Below are positions 1-7,428 of a stretch of DNA of 13,733 nucleotides, piece after piece (position 1 is the first letter of the stretch; every line of letters begins with the position of its first letter). The stretch comes from Candidatus Aminicenantota bacterium (lineage in GTDB: Bacteria > Acidobacteriota > Aminicenantia > Aminicenantales > Aminicenantaceae): NCBI GenBank assembly GCA_030673995.1, contig DAOUYU010000025.1:1-13733 (forward strand). The letters are read 5' to 3'. The position numbers and the translations under genes are program-made. The notes under the pieces were generated by a model. The model did not search any database. It was given only the letters and a program-made list of their open reading frames with translations, and was not told the DNA's origin.

Positions 1-43
1 TCATAAAAACTGCCGATACCATTAATAAATATCCAGGTAAATC

Positions 44-2677
44 CTAATGAAACTTTCCTGGGACAGCTTTATCGGGATTAACTTTTATTCTACGAGGCTT
101 TGCACTCAATTGAAATTCAAACTCTTCATTCTTTTCGTCTATTAAAATTTTTTTCCTGACTTTCTCTCCGTTCTCTTTCCACTCTATCTGCAGAGGAAAA
201 ACAAAGGTATCTTTCAATTGAGTAATTTTCAATTTGAGAATATATTCCTCCTCCCCTTCCTGGAGGGTATGAGAGATTTTGACCTCAGGAAGCACCCAGG
301 AATAAAACCATTTCTTAAAGAAAAGTGTCAAATCTTTACCTGAAGTTTCCTCAAATGTCTTGATAAAATCATGTGTGCCTGCGGGACCATACTTATACTT
401 TTCGAAAAATTCCTTTAATCCTTGAAAAAATAACTCCTCCCCGAGAAAATCCTTAAGCATATTCAAGACTAAAGACGTTTTGTTATAGATAATTGCCTGG
501 TAGGCTTTAAAATCATGATAGCTGAGGCGAGATCCCAAAATTATGGGACCCCATTTTGACTTTTTTTCCGACCACTGAGAGAACTTCTTGAGAATATAAG
601 AAAACACTCCATCACCATGTTTTTCTTTTAAGTAAAGGATAGAAGCAAACTGAGCCAATCCTTCGCTCAGCCACTGGTCATGATAGGTTTTCCATGTTAT
701 GCTCTGGCCCCACCATTGATGTGCAATTTCATGGGCCATGAAATATTCCTTCCAGCGAGAAAGATCAACGGGGCTCCCGACGTTCACAAATAGAGTTCCA
801 TCTTGAGCCTCGTGCAGCTCATTAATAACAATAAAAGAGGCTGGGCTGTGTCCTCCAGTGGTTGTCCAAGGCCTGCGGACAATGCTTAATTTTTCATAAG
901 GAAAGAGGCCGAATTTGCTTTCGTAGAATTGTACAATATCCTTGGCAGTATTGAGAAGTCCCTTTCTTTGAAAGCTGACACCAGATGCGTAGAAATGCCG
1001 GAAAGGAATAGAGTCAAAATCTTCTCCCACTGTAATAAACTTTCCAACAATAAAAGAAAGATACTTGAGAGGAATTTTTGTTTCAAAGACAAAGACAGAA
1101 TTTCCTGTTGTTTCTATCTCCTCTACTTTTTCCACTTCGTTTAGTCTGGATTGCTCGATCAACTCTCCGTTGGAAACACACTGATATTTAGGGGGAACGA
1201 TGACTCTCAAGCAGGCTTTAAAATAATCATCATCGGTAGGGGGAGATGGATACCAGTTGGAGCGCTTGCTAAAAAGGAAGGTGTCGGGTCGAGAGGGGCG
1301 AAAATTATAAGTTAGATCAAGCTGACCGCTCCATTCATGAATATAAGGTCCAGTAACGACATCTGTTGTTTCCGTAGGGAGTTCAATTTTCCCCCTATAA
1401 TAAATTTCGAGAGAATATGGTTTCTTTTGAGGAGGAGGTCGGATAAAATAGACATAAAGAATGTCCCTCAACTTATCCCGACTGAAAAATAATTCACGCC
1501 TTTCCTCATCATAAATACGAAGGACGTCCAGCCCTGGATTGAGTTTAAACTTCACACTAGCGAGATTATCGACACTTGATTCTATCTCTACTATGGCCTT
1601 CCCGGAAATAAATGACCGTCGAGGCTTAAAATCAATATCGATCTGGTACCTTTTAACCTCAAACATTTCACCAAAAGTAATAAAAAGCCTTTCCTTCTTT
1701 ACATCAGTAAGGGGAGAGTAAAGAATGATAGATCTTTTATCTTTCCATCGGTGAAGATTGATTTCTTCTTCTGAAAAAGGAGAATAGATATAAGTAAAAT
1801 CCCCTAGTTTCTTTCCGTTAAAGCCGATGACTGTTTCATCTCCCTGAGGCAATGAAGAAAGCAGCTCTCCATTTAGGGAATTCTCGATAGTGAAAGAACG
1901 AGGATAATGCTTGAAAAATAAGGAATGAGCTTTGTTTTTAGCAGACGGAGAGGCCTGGAAGTTTTTCTCTTTTGTCTCTTTTTTTATCTTGATGTTATTC
2001 TGAAAAAAATGGTCCGAAAACCTGAGATAAGCATAGGTCAGTTCATCCTGCAGGAAGTTATTCTTATATAATAATTCAAGCTGATGCTTCTCTATGGGAT
2101 CAGAGGGTGAAAAGAACAGACGGCCTTTCCCGACAATAAGCAAAGCGGTTTCCATTTCAGGGATGTTGTCATAAAAGAGAATCGCATCATTAAAGGAAAT
2201 CTTTATATCAACGTTTTCAACCTCAATCGATTTTACTCTTTCAACTCTTGCGGACGGAATTTGAACTTTATACAGTGTATTAGCAGCTCCGGTCACTTCT
2301 TTTTCCTTTATCAGCCATCTGCCGTCTACATCAAGAAGTTTCAAATACCAGGTTTCCCTGACAACAGAATAAGAATTTTGAAACAGAGCCTGGAGGTAAA
2401 TCCCCGCCTCATCTCCTTTCCAACTCAGCTTACTGGCTTTGAATAATCTTACATTATCCATCTGGAATTGGTCGATTTTATGTTTTATATCCTCTTCTTC
2501 TTCTCTCGATTCACCAAAAAAATTCTCAAGATATGCCGGTATGTTCTTCTGGTCTAAGGAATTCTGAATGTGTAGAATAAACTCGTTGATACTCTGTTTT
2601 TGGGCGGCAATCTGATGTATAGAAGAAAGGGAAATAAGAAACAAAGAGACTAGCACAATTTTAAGTTTGTTTTTCAC
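44..2677 (-). CDS. Exported M1-family zinc metallopeptidase, degenerate GXMEN
   Basis: Likely an exported peptidase of the M1 (gluzincin, aminopeptidase N-like) family. Numbered from the longest frame (TTG at 2695, 883 residues), the zinc site HEIAH is at 655-659, the third ligand Glu678 lies exactly 18 residues further in LSEGL, and Tyr737 in YNKTSLVLNML matches the family's catalytic tyrosine. The substrate-amino-group motif GXMEN is replaced by GGHSPAS (614-620), so true aminopeptidase activity is doubtful. Residues 7-32 form a signal peptide: basic KNK, a hydrophobic core, then QIAAQ. The first ~340 residues are an N-terminal extension I do not recognise. I chose the GTG at 2677 (residue 7) because it gives a standard n-region; neither candidate start has a clear Shine-Dalgarno site. 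It lies 270 bp downstream of speD on the same strand, with no obvious functional link. Confidence 0.85.
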   Translation of the reverse strand: MKNKLKIVLVSLFLISLSSIHQIAAQKQSINEFILHIQNSLDQKNIPAYLENFFGESREEEEDIKHKIDQFQMDNVRLFKASKLSWKGDEAGIYLQALFQNSYSVVRETWYLKLLDVDGRWLIKEKEVTGAANTLYKVQIPSARVERVKSIEVENVDIKISFNDAILFYDNIPEMETALLIVGKGRLFFSPSDPIEKHQLELLYKNNFLQDELTYAYLRFSDHFFQNNIKIKKETKEKNFQASPSAKNKAHSLFFKHYPRSFTIENSLNGELLSSLPQGDETVIGFNGKKLGDFTYIYSPFSEEEINLHRWKDKRSIILYSPLTDVKKERLFITFGEMFEVKRYQIDIDFKPRRSFISGKAIVEIESSVDNLASVKFKLNPGLDVLRIYDEERRELFFSRDKLRDILYVYFIRPPPQKKPYSLEIYYRGKIELPTETTDVVTGPYIHEWSGQLDLTYNFRPSRPDTFLFSKRSNWYPSPPTDDDYFKACLRVIVPPKYQCVSNGELIEQSRLNEVEKVEEIETTGNSVFVFETKIPLKYLSFIVGKFITVGEDFDSIPFRHFYASGVSFQRKGLLNTAKDIVQFYESKFGLFPYEKLSIVRRPWTTTGGHSPASFIVINELHEAQDGTLFVNVGSPVDLSRWKEYFMAHEIAHQWWGQSITWKTYHDQWLSEGLAQFASILYLKEKHGDGVFSYILKKFSQWSEKKSKWGPIILGSRLSYHDFKAYQAIIYNKTSLVLNMLKDFLGEELFFQGLKEFFEKYKYGPAGTHDFIKTFEETSGKDLTLFFKKWFYSWVLPEVKISHTLQEGEEEYILKLKITQLKDTFVFPLQIEWKENGEKVRKKILIDEKNEEFEFQLSAKPRRIKVNPDKAVPGKFH

Positions 2678-2948
2678 TGTATTCTTATAGCACAAAACTC
2701 TACAAAATATATAGGAAAACTTTTAATTGCCTCCTGTACTCTCTTCAATCCCTGCGTTTGATCCTTAATATATAAAGAAGCAGCAATTTTTGTGCCATTC
2801 AACTCTCCTGGGGAAACACGTCCTTCATCTCTGGAAGAGTTGCTGACTCTCAGCAGGAATTTCATAAGAAAACAGCTTCAAACTGTAAAAAAACTTAACA
2901 CAAGGCCAACTGCACAGCTGCTTTATCCTTATGATGAATCCCTATTGT

Positions 2949-3386
2949 TTATGACTTCTTTTTCTTCCCATTTGCGAAATCTTCCTCCCATGTTATGAAG
3001 CTGTGATAAAAAATTTTGTCGTCTTCCTCAATTCCCCTTGTAATCTCCGTGATATGGGAAGTCACTGCTCCAAAAGCCTCAACGGCGTAAAAGACGCCTT
3101 TTTCCGGATCTGATGAATCACCGCAAGTGTAGAAGTCTAACGCGCCATACCCGTATTCCGGCCAGGTATGGGTGGATATATGGGATTCGGATATGACAAT
3201 AACTCCGCTTACTCCATTAGGAGGGAACCTGTTGACAGAAATGGACCAAACCTGGGCTCCTGCAACCTCGGCAGCCTTAACCAATATCTGTTGAACTTTC
3301 TCAACGCTGCTGATGATCTTCGGGTCACACCCGGATGCCTCAACAATATAATGATGGCCCATGGCCCGGTGGATATCTTTAACCAA
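2949..3386 (-). CDS. speD: S-adenosylmethionine decarboxylase proenzyme
   Basis: Decarboxylates S-adenosylmethionine to supply the aminopropyl donor for spermidine synthesis. It belongs to the short prokaryotic pyruvoyl-dependent class. Numbered from the TTG at 3386 (145 residues), the self-cleavage site is Glu67-Ser68 within ISESHISTHTWPE; Ser68 would become the pyruvoyl group, with His73 and Cys88 (YTCG) as the processing and proton-donor residues. Spacing matches the well-studied Thermotoga enzyme (Ser63, His68, Cys83). The frame stays open upstream to a TTG at 3416, but that codon sits in the predicted -10 box, whereas the TTG at 3386 has an AAGGAG site 7 nt before it. The C-terminus ends in a lysine-rich tail (KKKKS). 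No spermidine synthase gene is adjacent, so it appears as a single gene ahead of the M1 peptidase. Confidence 0.95.
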   Translation of the reverse strand: MVKDIHRAMGHHYIVEASGCDPKIISSVEKVQQILVKAAEVAGAQVWSISVNRFPPNGVSGVIVISESHISTHTWPEYGYGALDFYTCGDSSDPEKGVFYAVEAFGAVTSHITEITRGIEEDDKIFYHSFITWEEDFANGKKKKS

Positions 3387-3393
3387 TTTTTCT

Positions 3394-3399
3394 CTCCTT
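3394..3399 (-). promoter_or_regulatory. Shine-Dalgarno site that fixes the speD start
   Basis: AAGGAG on the minus strand, 7 nt before the TTG at 3386. It is the only strong ribosome binding site near the speD 5' end and decides for this TTG over the in-frame TTG at 3416. Confidence 0.75.
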
Positions 3400-3415
3400 C
3401 TCTGAGATGAATTCA

Positions 3416-3443
3416 ATTATGGCACAATCTTCCCTTTAGTCAA
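3416..3443 (-). promoter_or_regulatory. sigma70-type promoter of speD
   Basis: Minus-strand TTGACT (3443-3438) and CATAAT (3421-3416), each 5 of 6 matches to consensus, separated by 16 bp. Transcription would start near 3409, giving a leader of about 23 nt that contains the AAGGAG site. Confidence 0.6.
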
Positions 3444-3503
3444 GGCTTTCTAAACAAAGCAAGTAGCCTGAATTATTTATAAAAACTGCCGCCACAATAT
3501 TTC

Positions 3504-3533
3504 TTGACAAGGATTTCCCCTCTCTGATATAAA
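3504..3533 (+). promoter_or_regulatory. Extended -10 promoter of the redox operon
   Basis: A perfect TTGACA (3504-3509), an 18-bp spacer, and TATAAA (3528-3533) preceded by TG at 3525-3526, which makes an extended -10. It faces right towards the gene at 3789 and is back to back with the speD promoter about 60 bp away. The predicted start near 3540 leaves a leader of about 250 nt. Confidence 0.7.
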
Positions 3534-3539
3534 TATCAG
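3524..3539. promoter_or_regulatory. 16-bp palindrome over the -10 box, candidate operator
   Basis: CTGATAT-AA-ATATCAG is a perfect inverted repeat with 7-bp arms. It covers the whole -10 element and reaches the predicted transcription start, where a bound dimeric regulator would block RNA polymerase. The TGAT/ATCA half-sites are 6 bp apart, unlike FNR boxes (4 bp). The regulator is not identifiable here. Confidence 0.5.
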
Positions 3540-3788
3540 TCAATATATCATTATTTCTTATTTATATTGTATATCCTTTTTTATATAAAGAGGAGGAATC
3601 ATAAAGCGCATACATACCGAAAATCTTCCTCTCTTAATATACCAAAGAGACGATAATCTTTATCAACCAATCCGCATCTCAAACCAGACATGATTCTATT
3701 CAAAAAATTCTCTTTTGATCATCTTCAGCCGAGAGATGGATATGACATATAGTATTATGAAGATAATAAAAAATTTGGAGGGAAATGA
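3540..3788 (+). promoter_or_regulatory. Long 5' leader of the redox operon
   Basis: About 250 nt of AT-rich, apparently untranslated sequence between the predicted transcription start and the GTG at 3789. It contains AGGAGG (3591-3596) with no ATG, GTG or TTG at a usable distance. GAGGAGGA (3590-3597) can pair with TCTTCCTC (3624-3631), eight pairs including one G-U. A short inverted repeat GATAA-TCT-TTATC lies near 3650. The operative ribosome binding site GGAGGG is at 3777-3782. I recognise no known riboswitch class and no convincing small gene. Confidence 0.4.
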
Positions 3789-4259
3789 GTGGAAGTTGAA
3801 GAATTAAAAATCAAATCATGCATAACTAAATACAATTATGAAAAAAAGGCACTCATATCTATCCTCCAGGACATACAGGAAGAATACAATTATCTTCCCC
3901 AGGAAGCTCTGAACATTGTTTCAAAAACTCTAGGTATTCCGCTTATTGATATTGTCGGAGTGGCTACTTTTTACCGTGCCTTTAGTCTCGAGCCCAGGGG
4001 AAAACATCTGGTTACCGTTTGCGTGGGAACAGCTTGCCACATAAGAGGAGCGCCCAATATTCTGGAGGAGTTTGAAAGAAAACTTAATGTCAAAGCAGGC
4101 AAAACAACAGGCGACGGCCAATTCAGCCTGGAAACTGTCGCTTGTTTAGGCTGCTGTGCGATAGGCCCAGTTGTCATCGTTGATGGCAATTACTATGCCC
4201 AAACATCTATCCGAAAAGTTGATGCTATCTTAAAGAAGCACAGAAAAAAAAAGAAGTGA
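3789..4259 (+). CDS. NuoE/HydC-like [2Fe-2S] subunit
   Basis: A 156-residue thioredoxin-fold [2Fe-2S] protein of the NuoE / HydC / HndA family, which passes electrons to or from the FMN-bearing NuoF-type partner. The four ligands follow the family pattern: Cys78 and Cys83 (VCVGTACH), then Cys119 and Cys123 (CLGCC). The N-terminal helical part carries the usual GIPLIDIVGVATFYRAF segment (residues 49-65). Start is GTG, set by GGAGGG at 3777-3782 with a 6-nt spacer; an overlapping ATG at 3785 runs into a stop after four codons. The gene ends in a lysine-rich tail encoded over a run of nine A (4244-4252). Its stop is one base from the next ATG, so the two subunits are probably translationally coupled. 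First gene of the redox operon; cytoplasmic. Confidence 0.92.
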   Translation: MEVEELKIKSCITKYNYEKKALISILQDIQEEYNYLPQEALNIVSKTLGIPLIDIVGVATFYRAFSLEPRGKHLVTVCVGTACHIRGAPNILEEFERKLNVKAGKTTGDGQFSLETVACLGCCAIGPVVIVDGNYYAQTSIRKVDAILKKHRKKKK

Positions 4260-4260
4260 A

Positions 4261-7200
4261 ATGAACAACATTAAAAAATTGAAATCTACAGAGGATTTAA
4301 AACAAGTCATTCACAGCCAAATTCAATCAAGAACAGCTGAAAAAAAGCCCCTTCTTACTGTTTCTGCCGGAACCTGCGGTCAGGCACGCGGATCTCTAAA
4401 GGTTATTGAATCATTAAAAAAAACGATCCGGAAGGAGAACTTGAAGGGAAAAGTAAGAATCAAAGTGACTGGATGCCATGGCTTTTGTGAAGCCGAACCC
4501 AACATCATCATTCAACCACATGATATTTTTTATCAAAATGTCCAGCCTAAGGATGCCAAAGATATTATCTTAGAAACAATAATAAACAACAAGATAATCG
4601 ACCGACTCCTCTTTTCTGACCCAATCAGCGGAAAAGCTGTATTGAATGAAAAGTCCATTTCTTTCTATAAGAAACAAAATCGTATTCTTTTGGGGGATAA
4701 CGCACTGATCGACCCTACTGACATCAACGATTATCTCTCCATTGGTGGATACAGCTCACTTTTCAAAGTTCTAAACGGCATGACTCCAGAAGAAATCATC
4801 GAGGCTGTAAAAAAATCAGGCCTCAGAGGAAGAGGAGGAGCGGGTTTTCCCACCGGATCCAAATGGGAGTTTGCAAGGAAAGCAAAAGGGGATAAAAAAT
4901 ACATTATCTGCAATGCTGACGAAGGTGACCCTGGTGCTTATATGGATAGGAGCCTCTTAGAAGGAAATCCCCATCGAGTGCTGGAAGGGATGATTATTGG
5001 CGCCTATGCCATAGGTGTGGAAGAAGGTTATATTTATGTACGAGGTGAGTATCCATTGGCTGTAAAACATGTTTCTTTGGCTATCTCTCAGGCAGAAAAA
5101 CTCGGTCTTTTGGGAGAAAAAATTCTTGGAACAGACTTTAATTTCCAATTCCATATAGTCAAAGGGGCCGGTGCTTTTGTCTGCGGTGAAGAAACTGCGA
5201 TGATCGCATCCATAGAAGGGAGAGTGGGTGAGCCCCGCCAGCGTCCGCCCTTCCCTGCTACGAAAGGCCTATGGGGAAAACCCACTAACATTAATAACGT
5301 GGAAACGTGGGCCAACATTCCCTTCATCATCGAAAAAGGAGCGGACTGGTTCTCCCAAATAGGTACCAAAGAGAGCAAAGGAACCAAAATATTTTCTCTA
5401 GTCGGGAAAATCAATAATACGGGCCTAGTGGAAGTTCCTATGGGAATCACTTTAAGAGAAGTCATATTTGATATAGGGGGAGGAATTCCAGGAGGAAAAG
5501 AGTTCAAAGCTGTTCAGACTGGAGGCCCTTCAGGAGGATGCCTTCCAAAAGAGAAGCTGGATCTACCCGTTGATTATGAAAGCCTGACTCAAGCAGGCTC
5601 GATCATGGGCTCGGGCGGAATGATCGTCATGGACGAAAATACGTGCATGGTTGATGTGTCTAAATACTTCTTGAATTTTCTAAGAGATGAATCCTGCGGC
5701 AAATGCCTCTCCTGCCGAGAAGGAACTCAAAGAATGTGGGAAATCGTAAAGAACATATCAGAAGGAAAAGGGAAAGAAGGCGATCTTGAATTTCTTGAAG
5801 AATTGGCTAAAACAGTGAAGGATGCTTCTATGTGCGGTTTAGGACAAACTGCTGCAAATCCAGCCCTATCAACCCTTAGGTATTTTAAAGAAGAATACAA
5901 AAATCACATTAAATATAACAAATGTCCGGCTTTAGTATGTAAAGAGATTGTTTCTGCACCTTGTCAATACATTTGCCCGATTGATCAAGAAGCTTCAGTC
6001 TATATAGCTTTAATCGCTCATGGAAAATTTGAAGAAGCTCTGAATGTCATCAGAAAAGATAATCCTTTTCCGGTAGTTTGCGGAAGGGTCTGTCACTATC
6101 CATGTGAAAAGGTTTGCAGAGCAGGAGAAATGGGAGAACCAATTGCTATTCGGTCCTTAAAACGATTTATCATGGATTGGGCACTCGAAAAAAGCTATAA
6201 AACTCCTAATGAACAGAAAAAGCCAAAAAAGAAAAATAAAGTGGCTATTATTGGAGCTGGTCCTGCAGGATTAACCGCAAGCTACTATCTAAACCAAAAA
6301 GGATATCAAGTTACTATTTTCGAGTCTTTACCTATTCCAGGTGGAATGTTAGCCATAGCAATTCCAGATTACCGATTGCCCAAAAACAAATTAAATTTTG
6401 ATATTAAAAACATAATAAAATCAGGGGTAACTATAAAAACAAACACTGCTTTAGGTAAGGATTTTTCTATTGATGATCTTTTTAATGAAGGGCATGAAGC
6501 TGTATTTATTGCTATTGGAGCTCACAAATCGATGAAGATGAAAATTCCTGGTGAAGATGCAGACGGTGTTATTCAAGCAATTGAGCTGCTCAAGGCAGTT
6601 AATTTAGGGGGAAAAGTAGAACTTGGTGAGAAGGTAGGGATTATTGGTGGTGGGAATGCAGCCATTGACGCAGCTCGAGTTGCCATCCGAAACAAAAACT
6701 GTAAAAAAGCTTTTATATTATACAGAAGAACGAGAAAAGAAATGCCTGCTTTCGAAGAAGAAATAAACAGCGCTATCGAAGAAAGAATTGACATCCAATT
6801 TTTAGTAGCACCAACTAAGGTTTTAACTAAAAATGGAAAAGTAGTGGGTGTGGAGTGCATACGAATGAAACTCGGAGATATGGATTCCAGCGGCAGACGG
6901 AAACCTATCCCTATTGAAGGTTCTGAATTCTCAATTGAGTTAGATACACTCATTCCTGCTATTGGAGAAAGACCTGATATTTCATTTTTAACTAATAAAA
7001 ATAATATAAACATTTCAAAATGGGAAACTATAGTGGCCGATGACGAAACGCTTTTGACCGATCGAGAAGGCGTCTTTGCAGGAGGCGACGTTGTAACAGG
7101 CCCCCGTACTGTAGTAGAAGCCATAGCTGCAGGGAAAATAGCTGCAGAATCTATTGAAAAATATCTTTCAGGAAAAAGTTTAGCAAGGGAACACAAGCTA

Positions 7201-7428
7201 AACAGACCATCATTGTACGTAGAGCCTATTGAACTGACTGAAGAGGAAATAGAGAAAGCGAAAAGACCTAAAGTGCCAAAGTTGTCAATAAAAGCAAGAA
7301 AGAAAAACTTTAAAGAAGTCGAACTGGGTTTAACCGAAGAGATGGCAATTAAAGAAGCAAGGCGTTGCCTGAGATGTGAATTAGAAACCGAAGATGGGAA
7401 AAAAGCAATAGGACGCAAAAATGATTAA
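4261..7428 (+). CDS. Fused NuoF/HydB-like and GltD/NfnB-like flavoprotein
   Basis: A 1055-residue two-flavin electron-transfer protein. Residues 31-85 are a thioredoxin-like [2Fe-2S] domain with only three cysteines (39, 72, 76; Ser35 at the usual first position). Residues 120-540 are the NuoF core: GRGGAGFPTG (190-199) and NADEGDPGAYMDR (218-230) bind FMN/NADH, GAGAFVCGEET is at 302-312, an SLBB-like region follows, and Cys479, 482, 485 and 525 bind a [4Fe-4S] cluster. From 555 it becomes GltD-like: Cys555/560/568/572 and Cys607/611/615/619 for two [4Fe-4S] clusters, FAD motif AIIGAGPAG (662-670), NADPH motif GIIGGGNAA (793-801) with YRR (821-823), and GGDVVTGPRTVVEAIAAGK (941-959) closing the FAD site. 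It ends in CLRC (1036-1039). Predicted to connect NADH at FMN with NADPH at FAD. Codon third positions become AT-richer in the GltD half. It overlaps the next gene by 8 bp. Confidence 0.9.
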   Translation: MNNIKKLKSTEDLKQVIHSQIQSRTAEKKPLLTVSAGTCGQARGSLKVIESLKKTIRKENLKGKVRIKVTGCHGFCEAEPNIIIQPHDIFYQNVQPKDAKDIILETIINNKIIDRLLFSDPISGKAVLNEKSISFYKKQNRILLGDNALIDPTDINDYLSIGGYSSLFKVLNGMTPEEIIEAVKKSGLRGRGGAGFPTGSKWEFARKAKGDKKYIICNADEGDPGAYMDRSLLEGNPHRVLEGMIIGAYAIGVEEGYIYVRGEYPLAVKHVSLAISQAEKLGLLGEKILGTDFNFQFHIVKGAGAFVCGEETAMIASIEGRVGEPRQRPPFPATKGLWGKPTNINNVETWANIPFIIEKGADWFSQIGTKESKGTKIFSLVGKINNTGLVEVPMGITLREVIFDIGGGIPGGKEFKAVQTGGPSGGCLPKEKLDLPVDYESLTQAGSIMGSGGMIVMDENTCMVDVSKYFLNFLRDESCGKCLSCREGTQRMWEIVKNISEGKGKEGDLEFLEELAKTVKDASMCGLGQTAANPALSTLRYFKEEYKNHIKYNKCPALVCKEIVSAPCQYICPIDQEASVYIALIAHGKFEEALNVIRKDNPFPVVCGRVCHYPCEKVCRAGEMGEPIAIRSLKRFIMDWALEKSYKTPNEQKKPKKKNKVAIIGAGPAGLTASYYLNQKGYQVTIFESLPIPGGMLAIAIPDYRLPKNKLNFDIKNIIKSGVTIKTNTALGKDFSIDDLFNEGHEAVFIAIGAHKSMKMKIPGEDADGVIQAIELLKAVNLGGKVELGEKVGIIGGGNAAIDAARVAIRNKNCKKAFILYRRTRKEMPAFEEEINSAIEERIDIQFLVAPTKVLTKNGKVVGVECIRMKLGDMDSSGRRKPIPIEGSEFSIELDTLIPAIGERPDISFLTNKNNINISKWETIVADDETLLTDREGVFAGGDVVTGPRTVVEAIAAGKIAAESIEKYLSGKSLAREHKLNRPSLYVEPIELTEEEIEKAKRPKVPKLSIKARKKNFKEVELGLTEEMAIKEARRCLRCELETEDGKKAIGRKND

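Noticed and set aside
1..43. Possible ATG (minus strand, 4-2) of another minus-strand gene at the left edge
   Set aside because: Only one codon is visible and no convincing Shine-Dalgarno site precedes it.
2674..2865. A 63-residue minus-strand open frame between speD and the M1 gene
   Set aside because: No Shine-Dalgarno site before its ATG, no recognisable motif, and it overlaps the M1 start. The 2678-2948 gap otherwise shows nothing I can support.
2866..2948. Possible terminator after speD (acag/ctgt arms next to a T-run near 2870-2895)
   Set aside because: The arms are only 4-5 bp with a weak stem, too little to call a terminator.
3524..3539. Palindrome read as an FNR or CRP box
   Set aside because: The TGAT and ATCA half-sites are 6 bp apart, whereas FNR needs 4, and the CRP TGTGA/TCACA halves are missing. 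Left as an unassigned operator.
6573..7418. A 281-codon open frame antisense to the GltD module
   Set aside because: The plus-strand frame contains clear FAD/NADPH motifs. The antisense translation is serine/phenylalanine-rich with no domain, typical of a codon-bias shadow.
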